Below, one piece after another: positions 1 through 6,981 of a DNA stretch of 11,414 nt. The translations under genes were made by a program, and so were the position numbers. This DNA is from an uncultured Erysipelotrichaceae bacterium (lineage in GTDB: Bacteria > Bacillota_I > Bacilli_A > Erysipelotrichales > Erysipelotrichaceae). A model generated the notes under the pieces. That model saw nothing but the letters and a program-made list of their open reading frames with translations, had not been told where the DNA came from and searched no databases. The DNA is taken from assembly GCA_905201565.1 (NCBI GenBank), contig CAJKOS010000048.1, positions 1 to 11,414 of the forward strand, written 5' to 3'. Each line of letters starts with the position of its first letter. Position 1 is the first letter of the stretch.

Positions 1-1
1 T

Positions 2-553
2 ACCTGCCATAAGCCAACACTTGTATTTGCGGATGCGGAGGACCATCTTGTCGGCAGTGCACGCAGTGTACCTGGTTTTAATATCTATGACTTCTTTTCC
101 GATTTTGATGGACTGCTTGCCTTTGGTGGACATGCCATGGCGGCAGGGCTTTCCATTTCTCATGATCGGCTCGATGCCTTTACAAAGGAAGTGCAACAGA
201 AGATGAAGGAAAGTGGCTTTGTGTACCAGGAAGAAGAAATACCTGCTATCTTATGCGATGCGGATGAGATGAGCATTGATGAAATCAGTGAACTTTCCCT
301 GTTCAACCCGTATCCTAAGGATATCATCCAGCCCATCTTTGCCCTACGTAATCCCGTACAGCTTGGCATCATGAAGAGGCAGCGCGTTACCCGTTACCGC
401 TTTGCCAACAATTGTGGTGGATTTGATGGGGTACTGTTCTCCTATAAGGGCATAGAGGCAATTGAGGATCCCTCAATGATCATCGGAAAGCCTTCTCTCA
501 ATCATTTTCAGGACAGAATCAGTGCACAGCTGGTGATTGAGGAAATGCGTTAA
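2..553 (+). CDS. recJ: Single-stranded-DNA-specific exonuclease RecJ, C-terminal part (5' end outside window)
   Basis: RecJ is a 5'-3' single-strand DNA exonuclease acting in recombinational repair and mismatch repair. The reading frame is open from the first bases, with no in-frame start that fits the domain, so the gene is cut by the window edge and 183 codons remain. The visible part begins in the DHHA1 domain: a [15 protein letters not shown] stretch, then the hallmark [11 protein letters not shown]. It continues into an OB-fold-like region ([10 protein letters not shown], then [17 protein letters not shown]) and ends at [17 protein letters not shown], which resembles the end of the RecJ OB domain. 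The protein stops there, so it appears to lack the long extra C-terminal domain of Bacillus RecJ. The catalytic DHH half is off-window. The order recJ-apt-relA is the conserved Bacillota order, which supports the call. An internal ATG at 137 lies inside the GGHAMA motif and is not a real start. Confidence 0.93.
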   Translation, partial: TCHKPTLVFADAEDHLVGSARSVPGFNIYDFFSDFDGLLAFGGHAMAAGLSISHDRLDAFTKEVQQKMKESGFVYQEEEIPAILCDADEMSIDEISELSLFNPYPKDIIQPIFALRNPVQLGIMKRQRVTRYRFANNCGGFDGVLFSYKGIEAIEDPSMIIGKPSLNHFQDRISAQLVIEEMR

Positions 554-566
554 GCACATTTTGTTG

Positions 567-572
567 TATAAT
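567..572 (+). promoter_or_regulatory. Possible -10 box for apt
   Basis: A perfect TATAAT stands 35 bases before the apt start, in the 53-base gap after recJ. No convincing -35 hexamer lies 16-18 bases upstream, so this is a weak call. apt may equally be transcribed from upstream of recJ. Confidence 0.3.
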
Positions 573-606
573 ATCCTATATATTTGATTTTTGGAGGAGA
601 TTTGTT

Positions 607-1134
607 ATGGCACTCAATCTTGAAGACTACATTGCATCGATCAGGGATTTCCCGACAAAGGGCATCCTGTTCCGCGATGTGACACCGCTCATTGCGGATG
701 GTGAAGCATTCCGGGAAGCGGTAAGGCGCTTTGCGGACTTTGCAAAGGAAACAGGGGCTGATGTGATTGTTGGACCGGAGAGCAGAGGTTTCATCTTTGG
801 TGCGCCTGTTGCGACAGAACTTGGCATTGGTTTTGTGCCGGTCAGAAAGCCGGGCAAACTGCCAAGGGAAACAATTTCCTGTAAATATGATCTTGAATAT
901 GGTTCCAATGAACTGTTCATGCATAAAGATGCGATCAAACCAGGACAGAAGGCTCTGATTGTGGATGATCTGCTTGCGACTGGCGGTACAGCCGTTGCCA
1001 CATGCAAGATGATTGAAGAACTCGGTGGCGAAGTGGCAGGTCTTGCTTTTGTTGTGGAACTGACAGGTATTGAACAGAACGCTGAATTGCAGAAATACAA
1101 TGTGAAGTCACTCATGAAGCTGAGCGATCAGTAA
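607..1134 (+). CDS. apt: Adenine phosphoribosyltransferase
   Basis: Apt makes AMP from adenine and PRPP in the cytoplasm (purine salvage). The 175-residue length is normal for the family. The N-terminal [17 protein letters not shown] segment is typical of Apt. [14 protein letters not shown] (about 56-69) and VRKPGKLP (about 79-86) match the adenine-site and flexible-loop regions. The PRPP-binding motif [14 protein letters not shown] sits at about 116-129, with the paired acidic residues intact. The start is set by a strong GGAGGAG ribosome site at 593-599, seven bases before the ATG. The gene lies between recJ and relA as in Bacillus. A hairpin with a T-run just after the stop codon probably ends or attenuates transcription before relA. 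Nothing in the protein is unusual. Confidence 0.98.
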   Translation: MALNLEDYIASIRDFPTKGILFRDVTPLIADGEAFREAVRRFADFAKETGADVIVGPESRGFIFGAPVATELGIGFVPVRKPGKLPRETISCKYDLEYGSNELFMHKDAIKPGQKALIVDDLLATGGTAVATCKMIEELGGEVAGLAFVVELTGIEQNAELQKYNVKSLMKLSDQ

Positions 1135-1141
1135 CATTTTT

Positions 1142-1170
1142 AAATCGAAGATGTAACTCTTCGATTTTTT
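1142..1170 (+). terminator. Intrinsic terminator or attenuator between apt and relA
   Basis: AAATCGAAGA (1142-1151) pairs perfectly with TCTTCGATTT (1158-1167) across a 6-base loop, followed by a T-run that partly overlaps the stem (1165-1170). Only three of the ten pairs are G-C, so the hairpin is weak. I see no clear promoter between it and relA, so partial read-through into relA is likely. Confidence 0.6.
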
Positions 1171-1179
1171 CGAAAAGGG

Positions 1180-1184
1180 GGAGG
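1180..1184 (+). promoter_or_regulatory. Ribosome binding site that decides the relA start
   Basis: GGAGG ends on the G of a possible GTG start (1184) and lies eight bases before an in-frame ATG at 1193. A start codon cannot overlap its own Shine-Dalgarno sequence, so the ATG at 1193 is the better start. Confidence 0.8.
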
Positions 1185-1192
1185 TGAATGTT

Positions 1193-3400
1193 ATGGAAGA
1201 CCATCAGGTAGTTGGTGTAGATGATGTGATGCGGGAAGTGCGCAAGTATATTTCAAATCCGGATAATATTGCGCTCATTGAGCGGGCAGCCAACTTTGCG
1301 ACCGAGCACCATGCCGGACAGTTTCGCAAGTCTGGTGAACCCTATATCATTCATCTGATCAATGTCGCCTACATCCTGGCGGAATTGCAGGCGGGTCCTT
1401 CGACCATTGCGGCAGGTTTTCTCCATGACACCATTGAGGATACCGGTGTTTCAAAGGAAGAACTTGCCCAGCAGTTCAATGAAGAGATCGCAGAGATCGT
1501 TGAGGCGGTCACCAAGATTGGTACATTGAAGTACAAGGGCAAGGACGATCCGGAATACCAGGCGAGCAACCACCGCAAGATCTTCATTGCCATGGCAAGG
1601 GATGTACGTGTCATCCTTGTAAAACTTGCGGACAGATTGCATAACATGCGCACATTGCAATACCAGCCAGAAGCTTCCCAGAAGCGCATTGCGGCAGAGA
1701 CACTCGATGTCTATGCGCCGATTGCCCACCGGCTTGGTATCAGTGCCATCAAGAATGAACTCGAAGACCTGTGTTTCTATTACCTCAACCGCGATGAGTA
1801 TTACCACATTGCCTCACTTGTTGAAACAAAGAAGGCAGAGCGGGATGAGGCGGTCAGCCATATGATTTCCGAAATAACGGATATGTTACATGAAAATCAT
1901 CTGGAGTTCCGCATCTTTGGCAGGTCCAAACACCTGTATTCCATCTATAACAAGATGGTCAAGAAACATAAGCGGTTTGATGAGATACTCGATCTTCTCG
2001 CCATCCGCATCGTGACCAAGACCGAGCTCAACTGTTATGAAATCCTTGGTTATATCCATGCCAAGTACAAACCGATACCAGGACGTCTCAAAGATTATAT
2101 TGCCGTACCAAAGACGAACATGTATCAGTCATTGCATACGACGATCATCGGCGATGATGGAAAGATCTTCGAAGTGCAGATCCGCACCGAAGAGATGGAC
2201 CAGGTCGCAGAACGTGGTATTGCGGCACACTGGCGCTATAAGGAAGGCAACCGGTACGATGCCAAGAAGGAACAGAAAGAAATTGAAGAAAAGCTGTCAT
2301 GGTTCAAGAACTTTGCCGTCTATTCGGAAGAAGCAGAAAATGATAATGCTTCGGAATATATGGCAATGCTGCAACATGATGTCTTTGAAGCAAATGTCTA
2401 TGTCATGACACCAAAGGGCAGGGTCATCGACCTTCCCAATGGTGCTACCCCAATCGATTTTGCCTATCGGATTCATACCGATGTCGGTCATACCGCAGTA
2501 GGTGCCATCGTCAATGATGTCATGGTTCCGCTGAACACAGAGCTGCATACAGGTGATGTGGTGCAGATCAAAACCATGAAGGGTACCGGTCCAAGTGAGG
2601 ACTGGCTCAAGTTTGTCAAATCCAACCAGGCCCGCAACAAGATTCGCGCATATCTCACTCGCCGTGAAAACGAAGAGAAGGAAAAGCGTGTTGAAGATGG
2701 TGAAAAGATCATGTTCGATGAATTGCGCAAGAGAGGATTTGATCTGAAAGAATACAAGGATCGCAAGAAGTATGAAGCGATCATGAAGAATTTCAATGTC
2801 AACTCCTACACAGATCTCATGTATGGCATTGCGGTGAAATCCATCAATCCTACCGATGTGTGTCAGAAGCTGACAAACCAGAAGCGGACATTGAATAATG
2901 AAGAAATGCTGCAGAGGGTGATGAACAGAGAACCTGTCAAACGCCGTGCAACATCGAAGTTCGGTGTCATCGTACCGGGTATTGAATCGATGAAGATGTC
3001 CCTTGCCGGATGCTGTCTTCCGGTCTATGGAGATCCGATCATCGGCTATATTTCCAAAGGTGTAGGTGTCAAGGTACACCGTGCCGACTGCATCAATATG
3101 CAGAATGTCAAAGAGAGAAGAATTGATGTGCAATGGGATGATGGAGACAGCGACCGCTCTTATATCAGCGACCTGCTTATCAAAGCCCATGACAGACAGT
3201 TCCTCGTCACCGATATTGTGACGGTCATCTCCCAGGTCAAGGCACCGATGAGTGCCATCAATGCGGTTGTGGACCAGGAATCTCTTGTTTCGACCATCAA
3301 ACTGCAGATCAGCGTGAAGGACATCGACCATCTCAACAATGTGATGGCGAATATCCGCAAGGTGGAATCGGTGATTTCTGTGGAAAGGGCATCGCATTGA
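1193..3400 (+). CDS. relA: Bifunctional (p)ppGpp synthetase/hydrolase (Rel/SpoT family)
   Basis: This long RSH enzyme makes and degrades the alarmone (p)ppGpp, linking amino-acid supply to transcription and growth. With the ATG at 1193 it has 735 residues, normal for the family. Domains in order: an HD hydrolase domain with HHAGQFRKSGEPYIIH (about 39-54), the catalytic HDTIED (about 78-83) and LADRLHNMRTL (about 145-155), which suggests active hydrolysis; a synthetase domain with GRSKHLYSIYNKM, GRLKDYIAVPKTNMYQSLHTT (about 296-316) and FEVQIRTEEM, with the catalytic Glu present; a TGS domain (about 395-460); a helical region; a zinc-finger-like segment with a CC pair (about 606-607) and VHRADC; and a C-terminal ACT domain. 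Both catalytic halves look intact, so this is the single bifunctional Rel typical of Bacillota. The neighbours are apt upstream and the hisS T-box leader downstream. No terminator of its own is visible, and the hisS promoter overlaps its stop codon. Confidence 0.98.
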   Translation: MEDHQVVGVDDVMREVRKYISNPDNIALIERAANFATEHHAGQFRKSGEPYIIHLINVAYILAELQAGPSTIAAGFLHDTIEDTGVSKEELAQQFNEEIAEIVEAVTKIGTLKYKGKDDPEYQASNHRKIFIAMARDVRVILVKLADRLHNMRTLQYQPEASQKRIAAETLDVYAPIAHRLGISAIKNELEDLCFYYLNRDEYYHIASLVETKKAERDEAVSHMISEITDMLHENHLEFRIFGRSKHLYSIYNKMVKKHKRFDEILDLLAIRIVTKTELNCYEILGYIHAKYKPIPGRLKDYIAVPKTNMYQSLHTTIIGDDGKIFEVQIRTEEMDQVAERGIAAHWRYKEGNRYDAKKEQKEIEEKLSWFKNFAVYSEEAENDNASEYMAMLQHDVFEANVYVMTPKGRVIDLPNGATPIDFAYRIHTDVGHTAVGAIVNDVMVPLNTELHTGDVVQIKTMKGTGPSEDWLKFVKSNQARNKIRAYLTRRENEEKEKRVEDGEKIMFDELRKRGFDLKEYKDRKKYEAIMKNFNVNSYTDLMYGIAVKSINPTDVCQKLTNQKRTLNNEEMLQRVMNREPVKRRATSKFGVIVPGIESMKMSLAGCCLPVYGDPIIGYISKGVGVKVHRADCINMQNVKERRIDVQWDDGDSDRSYISDLLIKAHDRQFLVTDIVTVISQVKAPMSAINAVVDQESLVSTIKLQISVKDIDHLNNVMANIRKVESVISVERASH

Positions 3401-3409
3401 TGCTATAAT
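3381..3409 (+). promoter_or_regulatory. Promoter for the T-box leader and hisS-aspS
   Basis: TGGAAA (3381-3386) and TATAAT (3404-3409) are 17 bases apart, and TGC just before the -10 makes it an extended -10 box (TGCTATAAT). The -35 matches four of six consensus bases. It overlaps the end of relA; the relA stop codon is at 3398-3400. Transcription should start near 3416. Confidence 0.75.
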
Positions 3410-3415
3410 ACTGCC

Positions 3416-3636
3416 GTATTCAGCGAAGGAGAAATTCTCTTTATGGCTTCTTTAGAGACGGTGGGCAGGTGAAAGCACCGGTTGTATGTAAAGAGAAAAG
3501 ACACTCTGGAGAATTCTTTCTGAAAGCGTAGTAGGAAAGACGTCAGCTGCGTTAAAGCGTAGAGCGTACGGCATATGCCGTAAACTGAGGTGGTACCGCG
3601 CTATCAGCGTCCTTGGATGAGGACGCTTTTATTTAT
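3416..3636 (+). promoter_or_regulatory. T-box riboswitch leader controlling hisS-aspS
   Basis: T-box leaders bind uncharged tRNA and switch between an antiterminator and a terminator. The diagnostic T-box sequence TGAGGTGGTACCGCG is at 3586-3600, directly before a terminator hairpin. Stem I can be drawn: base 3427-3439 with 3509-3521; a specifier loop (5' side 3440-3447, 3' side 3496-3508); a middle helix 3448-3454 with 3489-3495; and a distal stem CGGTG/CACCG (3459-3463 with 3476-3480) closing a loop with GGTGAAAG, preceded by AGAGA as in many T-boxes. The middle of the specifier strand reads GACAC: GAC (Asp, 3500-3502) followed by A, overlapping CAC (His, 3502-3504). A 16-base palindrome at 3567-3582 should form the hairpin before the T-box. 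The drawing was done by eye; the class call is firm, the specifier assignment less so. Confidence 0.93.
3606..3634 (+). terminator. Regulated terminator of the T-box leader
   Basis: AGCGTCCT (3606-3613) pairs perfectly with AGGACGCT (3620-3627) around the loop TGGATG, followed by TTTATTT. It sits right after the T-box sequence, whose pairing in the antiterminator would compete with it. It may also end relA read-through transcripts. Confidence 0.9.
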
Positions 3637-3650
3637 GAAGGAGGAGAAGC

Positions 3651-4916
3651 ATGAATTATCAGACCCCTAGAGGCACATATGACATTCTTCCGGATGAAAT
3701 CGGAAAATGGCATGATGTCGAAACAAAGATCCGTGCGATTACACAACGTTACCGTTACCGTGAAATCCGCACACCATATTTTGAGAGCACAAATGTATTT
3801 GCCCGTGCCAACGACAGTTCGGACATGGTCAACAAGGAGATGTACACCTTCACAACAGGTTCTGACTCCTATACGTTAAGACCAGAAGGCACAGCAGGTG
3901 TCATCCGTGCCTTTGACCAGCACAAGCTGTATGGAACGATGGACCTTCCTGCCAAGTTCTACTACATGGGTGCGATGTTCCGCCATGAACGTCCCCAGAA
4001 GGGCAGACAGCGCCAGTTCCACCAGTTTGGTGTGGAAAACATCGGTGTCAAGTCACCTGAAGTCGATGCGGAGACCATTGCCCTTGGCTATGACATTGTC
4101 AAGTCCATGGATATTTCCAGTGTCAAGGTATTGATCAATACCCTTGGTGATGATGAAAGCCGTGCGGCATACCGCAATGCTTTGAAGGAATACTTCACAC
4201 CACATCTCGATGAATTGTGTGGGGATTGTCATCGCCGCATTGAACAGAATCCATTGCGTATCCTTGACTGCAAGGTGGATGGTGACAAGCCATTTATGAA
4301 AGATGCCCCAAAGCTTTCCGATTATCTGAGTGATGAATCCAAGGCGTATTTTGACAGGGTTCTTGCTGCATTGGATGCGATTGGCATTCCATATGAAATC
4401 GATGAAAAACTCGTCAGAGGTCTTGATTACTACACCCATACCGTATTTGAGGTTGTTTCCACAAGACCTGACAGCGGTGCCCAGGCTACTATCTTTGGCG
4501 GAGGCAGATATGACCACTTTGTCGAATACTATGGTGGTCCTGAGATGAGTGGTATCGGCTTTGCGATCGGTTTGGAAAGACTGTTATCCTTAGCAGAAGA
4601 AGAAGGCCATGACTTTGGCAGAGAAAAGGGTCTTGATGTCTATGTCATAGGACTGGGTGATGTTGCCCATGATGTATTGGTTACGGTGCAGAATCTGCGT
4701 GAAGCAGGGCTGACTGCCGAGGGCAACTATGCTAAAAGAAGTCTCAAGGCACAGTTCAAGAGTGCGGACAGACTGGAAGCTTCCTGGATTGTGATCATGG
4801 GTGAAGATGAAGTGAAGCAGGGTACAGTCAACCTCAAGAAGAGTGGTGAAAAGGAACAGGTTACAGTGAACAGAAATGAACTTGTGAACGCATTGAAAGA
4901 AAGGCTGGATAAATGA
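3651..4916 (+). CDS. hisS: Histidyl-tRNA synthetase
   Basis: HisRS charges tRNA-His with histidine using ATP, in the cytoplasm. The 421 residues are normal for the bacterial class II enzyme. It opens with the typical PRGTYDILPDE. TLRPEGTAGVIRA lies at about 75-87. Motif 2, FRHERPQKGRQRQFHQFG, is at about 110-127. The histidine-specific VRGLDYYTHTVFEV is at about 255-268. Motif 3, GIGFAIGLERLL, is at about 301-312. A C-terminal anticodon-binding domain follows (about 328-421). The ATG has a strong AGGAGGAG site at 3639-3646. It is preceded by the T-box leader, and its stop overlaps the aspS start (ATGA), so the two genes are translationally coupled. The dtd gene found between relA and hisS in Bacillus is absent here. 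Confidence 0.99.
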   Translation: MNYQTPRGTYDILPDEIGKWHDVETKIRAITQRYRYREIRTPYFESTNVFARANDSSDMVNKEMYTFTTGSDSYTLRPEGTAGVIRAFDQHKLYGTMDLPAKFYYMGAMFRHERPQKGRQRQFHQFGVENIGVKSPEVDAETIALGYDIVKSMDISSVKVLINTLGDDESRAAYRNALKEYFTPHLDELCGDCHRRIEQNPLRILDCKVDGDKPFMKDAPKLSDYLSDESKAYFDRVLAALDAIGIPYEIDEKLVRGLDYYTHTVFEVVSTRPDSGAQATIFGGGRYDHFVEYYGGPEMSGIGFAIGLERLLSLAEEEGHDFGREKGLDVYVIGLGDVAHDVLVTVQNLREAGLTAEGNYAKRSLKAQFKSADRLEASWIVIMGEDEVKQGTVNLKKSGEKEQVTVNRNELVNALKERLDK

Positions 4917-6682
4917 TGGAAAGAACTTGTGGATGTGGAACATTGCGTAAGGAAGATGCCGGTAGGCATGTGACACTGATCGGCTGGGTCAACAAGAGAA
5001 GAAACTTTGGTTCCCTTGTATTTGTCGATCTCAGAGACCGCAGTGGACTTGTGCAGATTGTTTTTGATGAGCGGACTGCTGAACTGATCAAAGATGTCCG
5101 CAATGAATATATCCTGCAGGTAACAGGTACTGTTGATGTGCGCAAGGAGAGCAATCCGAACATGCCAACTGGTGAAATTGAAGTGACTGCAGAGTCTGTC
5201 AACATCGTCAACAGTGCTGAAACTGCACCAATTGATATCAGCGATGATACAAAGACAAATGAAGATACTCGTCTGAAATACAGGTATCTCGACCTCAGAA
5301 GACCGGTATTGCAGAACAATCTGATGCTGAGGCACAAGATCTGCATGATTGCCCGCTCTGTTCTTGATGAAGAGGGCTTTGTGGAAGTAGAGACACCAAT
5401 TCTTGCAAGAAGTACACCAGAAGGGGCAAGAGACTACCTTGTACCATCTCGTATCTACAATGGCAGATTCTGGGCACTGCCACAGTCTCCGCAGATTTTC
5501 AAACAGCTGTTGATGATTTCCGGCATGGAGAAGTACTTCCAGATTGCAAGATGCTTCCGTGATGAGGACCTTCGTGCTGACCGTCAGCCGGAGTTCACCC
5601 AGATTGATATTGAGATGTCCTTTGGGGATGAAGAGACGATCTTCGCCCTTGTCGAAAAGCTGATGCATGCCATTTTCAAGGGAACAAAGAATGTGGAGCT
5701 CGAAGAGCATTTTGTGCGCATTCCATGGCACGAAAGCATGCGCCGCTTTGGTACGGACAAGCCGGATCTGCGCTTTGGCAATGAGATTCATGACCTTACG
5801 GATCTTTTTGCCAACACAGAGTTTGTCGTCTTCAAAAATGTTGTGGAAGCAGGTGGTGAGATTGGCTGTCTGAAGTTTGAAAATGCGGCTGATCACTACA
5901 GCCGTAAAGGTCTGGATGCCCTGCAGGAATTTGTAAAGCATGGCTTTGGGGCAAAGGCACTTGCCTACCTCAAGATGGCAGGTGGTGCGTTCAGCGGCAG
6001 TATTGTCAAGCCACTGTCCGATGAAGAAAAAGCCGCAATTATCGAAAAGATGGATGTCAAAGATGGCGATCTTCTTCTGTTTATTGCGGATAAGCCATCC
6101 ATTGTACAAAGTGCTCTTGGTGCACTACGCGTAAGGCTTGCCCATGAGCTTGACCGTATTCCGCATGAAGGTGTTTACCGCTTTGCCTGGATTACGGACT
6201 TCCCGATGTTTGAATACAGCGAAGCAGAAGAGCGCTGGGTAGCTGCCCATCATCCATTCACAGCACCGAATGCTGAGGATGTGGACAAGCTGTTCACCGA
6301 TCCAGAACATGTCAATTCCCGTGCCTATGACCTTGTGGTCAATGGATATGAACTGCTTTCCGGTTCTATCCGTATCCATGATCAGCAGCTGCAGGAGAAG
6401 GTATTTGAAGCCATCGGTCTTTCTATGGAAGAAGCAAAGGCAAGATTTGGATTTTTCCTGGATGCCTTCCGCTATGGCACTCCACCACATGGTGGGGTAG
6501 GTATTGGTCTTGAAAGGCTGACCATGGTACTTGCCGGAACAGACAATATCCGCGATGTTGTGGCATTCCCGACAACTAACTCCTCGATGGATCTGATGAG
6601 TGAATCACCAAATGTGGTCGATCAGGCACAGCTCGATGTATTGGGAATTGCGATTGTGGACAAGCAAGACGATAAAGATTAA
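4913..6682 (+). CDS. aspS: Aspartyl-tRNA synthetase
   Basis: AspRS charges tRNA-Asp with aspartate. The protein has 589 residues, the usual size for the bacterial type with a GAD insertion. An N-terminal OB anticodon-binding domain (about 1-105, with GWVNKRRNFGSLVFVDLRDR) leads into the class II core. Motif 1 is around FVEVETPILARSTPEGARDY (about 156-175). QSPQIFKQLLM and motif 2, ARCFRDEDLRADRQPEFTQ, lie at about 191-230. The GAD insertion follows (about 285-415). Motif 3, GGVGIGLERL, is at about 527-536; the usual bacterial form is GLDRL, so Asp is replaced by Glu here. The first ATG overlaps the hisS stop by 4 bases; a second in-frame ATG at 4916 is an alternative start. The upstream ribosome site is weak, which fits translational coupling. 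Bacterial AspRS may be discriminating or not; I cannot tell, and gatCAB is not in view. Confidence 0.98.
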   Translation: MMERTCGCGTLRKEDAGRHVTLIGWVNKRRNFGSLVFVDLRDRSGLVQIVFDERTAELIKDVRNEYILQVTGTVDVRKESNPNMPTGEIEVTAESVNIVNSAETAPIDISDDTKTNEDTRLKYRYLDLRRPVLQNNLMLRHKICMIARSVLDEEGFVEVETPILARSTPEGARDYLVPSRIYNGRFWALPQSPQIFKQLLMISGMEKYFQIARCFRDEDLRADRQPEFTQIDIEMSFGDEETIFALVEKLMHAIFKGTKNVELEEHFVRIPWHESMRRFGTDKPDLRFGNEIHDLTDLFANTEFVVFKNVVEAGGEIGCLKFENAADHYSRKGLDALQEFVKHGFGAKALAYLKMAGGAFSGSIVKPLSDEEKAAIIEKMDVKDGDLLLFIADKPSIVQSALGALRVRLAHELDRIPHEGVYRFAWITDFPMFEYSEAEERWVAAHHPFTAPNAEDVDKLFTDPEHVNSRAYDLVVNGYELLSGSIRIHDQQLQEKVFEAIGLSMEEAKARFGFFLDAFRYGTPPHGGVGIGLERLTMVLAGTDNIRDVVAFPTTNSSMDLMSESPNVVDQAQLDVLGIAIVDKQDDKD

Positions 6683-6692
6683 TCTGTCAAGA

Positions 6693-6721
6693 CTGTTAAT
6701 TGTAAAATCGTAAGCTATAAT
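6693..6721 (+). promoter_or_regulatory. Promoter of the 6S RNA gene
   Basis: A perfect TATAAT (6716-6721) follows a weak -35 CTGTTA (6693-6698) at 17 bases. Transcription would start near 6728, right at the 5' end of the closing stem of the RNA. No terminator separates it from aspS, so co-transcription followed by processing is also possible. Confidence 0.6.
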
Positions 6722-6727
6722 ACTTCT

Positions 6728-6914
6728 TGCCGGAGGATTACATATTTTTCCTACACTTTGATATAAGGGAATCCTGACTGGAGATTTCTGTGTTGAATAC
6801 CCGATACGGTCGGGGATCCTGACGAATGACCAAGGATACCCACCTCTACAGAAGAGGGAACATATCAACCCCTTCGGCCGATTGAAAAACTACCGTCCAT
6901 CCGGGCGGTTTTTT
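6728..6914 (+). ncRNA. ssrS: 6S RNA
   Basis: 6S RNA mimics an open promoter, binds housekeeping RNA polymerase and tunes transcription in slow growth. About 187 bases between aspS and the next gene have no coding potential but fold as a 6S-like rod. The closing stem GCCGGAGG (6729-6736) pairs over eight positions with CCTTCGGC (6871-6878, one G-U). A large internal bubble follows, with a small hairpin on its 3' strand, CCTCT/AGAGG (6843-6847 with 6853-6857). Then GGG-ATCCT (6767-6775) pairs with AGGAT-CCC (6833-6841). The apical hairpin is CCCGA/TCGGG (6800-6804 with 6810-6814). A 3'-strand hairpin in the bubble is known for Bacillota 6S RNAs, and Bacillus subtilis 6S-1 RNA (bsrA) lies directly after aspS. 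The call rests on structure plus position; it was not tested with a covariance model. SRP RNA is less likely because I see no conserved SRP apical domain. Confidence 0.83.
6892..6914 (+). terminator. Intrinsic terminator of the 6S RNA
   Basis: ACCGTCC (6892-6898) pairs with GGGCGGT (6903-6909, one G-U) around a 4-base loop, followed by five more T. An A-run at 6885-6889 could extend the stem and give some activity in the other direction. Confidence 0.88.
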
Positions 6915-6959
6915 CGTTTGTCATGCGCATTTTGTCACATTATGCCGGAAGCACGACAG

Positions 6960-6965
6960 TATAAT
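6960..6965 (+). promoter_or_regulatory. -10 box for the EIIB-ROK gene
   Basis: A perfect TATAAT stands 16 bases before the ATG at 6982. The only good -35 candidate, TTGTCA (6932-6937), is 22 bases away, which is too far, so the -35 is poor or the promoter depends on an activator. The 5' leader would be only about 10 bases long. Confidence 0.5.
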
Positions 6966-6970
6966 AGACA

Positions 6971-6976
6971 GAGAGG
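6971..6976 (+). promoter_or_regulatory. Ribosome binding site that decides the EIIB-ROK start
   Basis: GAGAGG ends on the G of a possible GTG start (6976) and is correctly placed only for the ATG at 6982, two codons further on. Confidence 0.7.
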
Positions 6977-6981
6977 TGTTT

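Noticed and set aside
137..553. recJ tail as a separate 138-residue protein starting at ATG 137
   Set aside because: The frame is open upstream to the window edge and the ATG lies inside the GGHAMAAGL motif of RecJ.
2297..3397. Minus-strand open frame of about 366 codons over relA
   Set aside because: Codon-aligned shadow of relA; rich in His, Ile and Asp with no known motif.
4727..6109. Minus-strand open frame of about 460 codons over hisS-aspS
   Set aside because: Shadow of aspS codon use in the aligned frame. No domain, no ribosome site, and the + strand genes are certain.
6605..6868. Minus-strand 87-codon open frame over the aspS end and 6S RNA
   Set aside because: No ribosome site or recognisable domain; the region is explained by aspS on the + strand and the 6S RNA structure.
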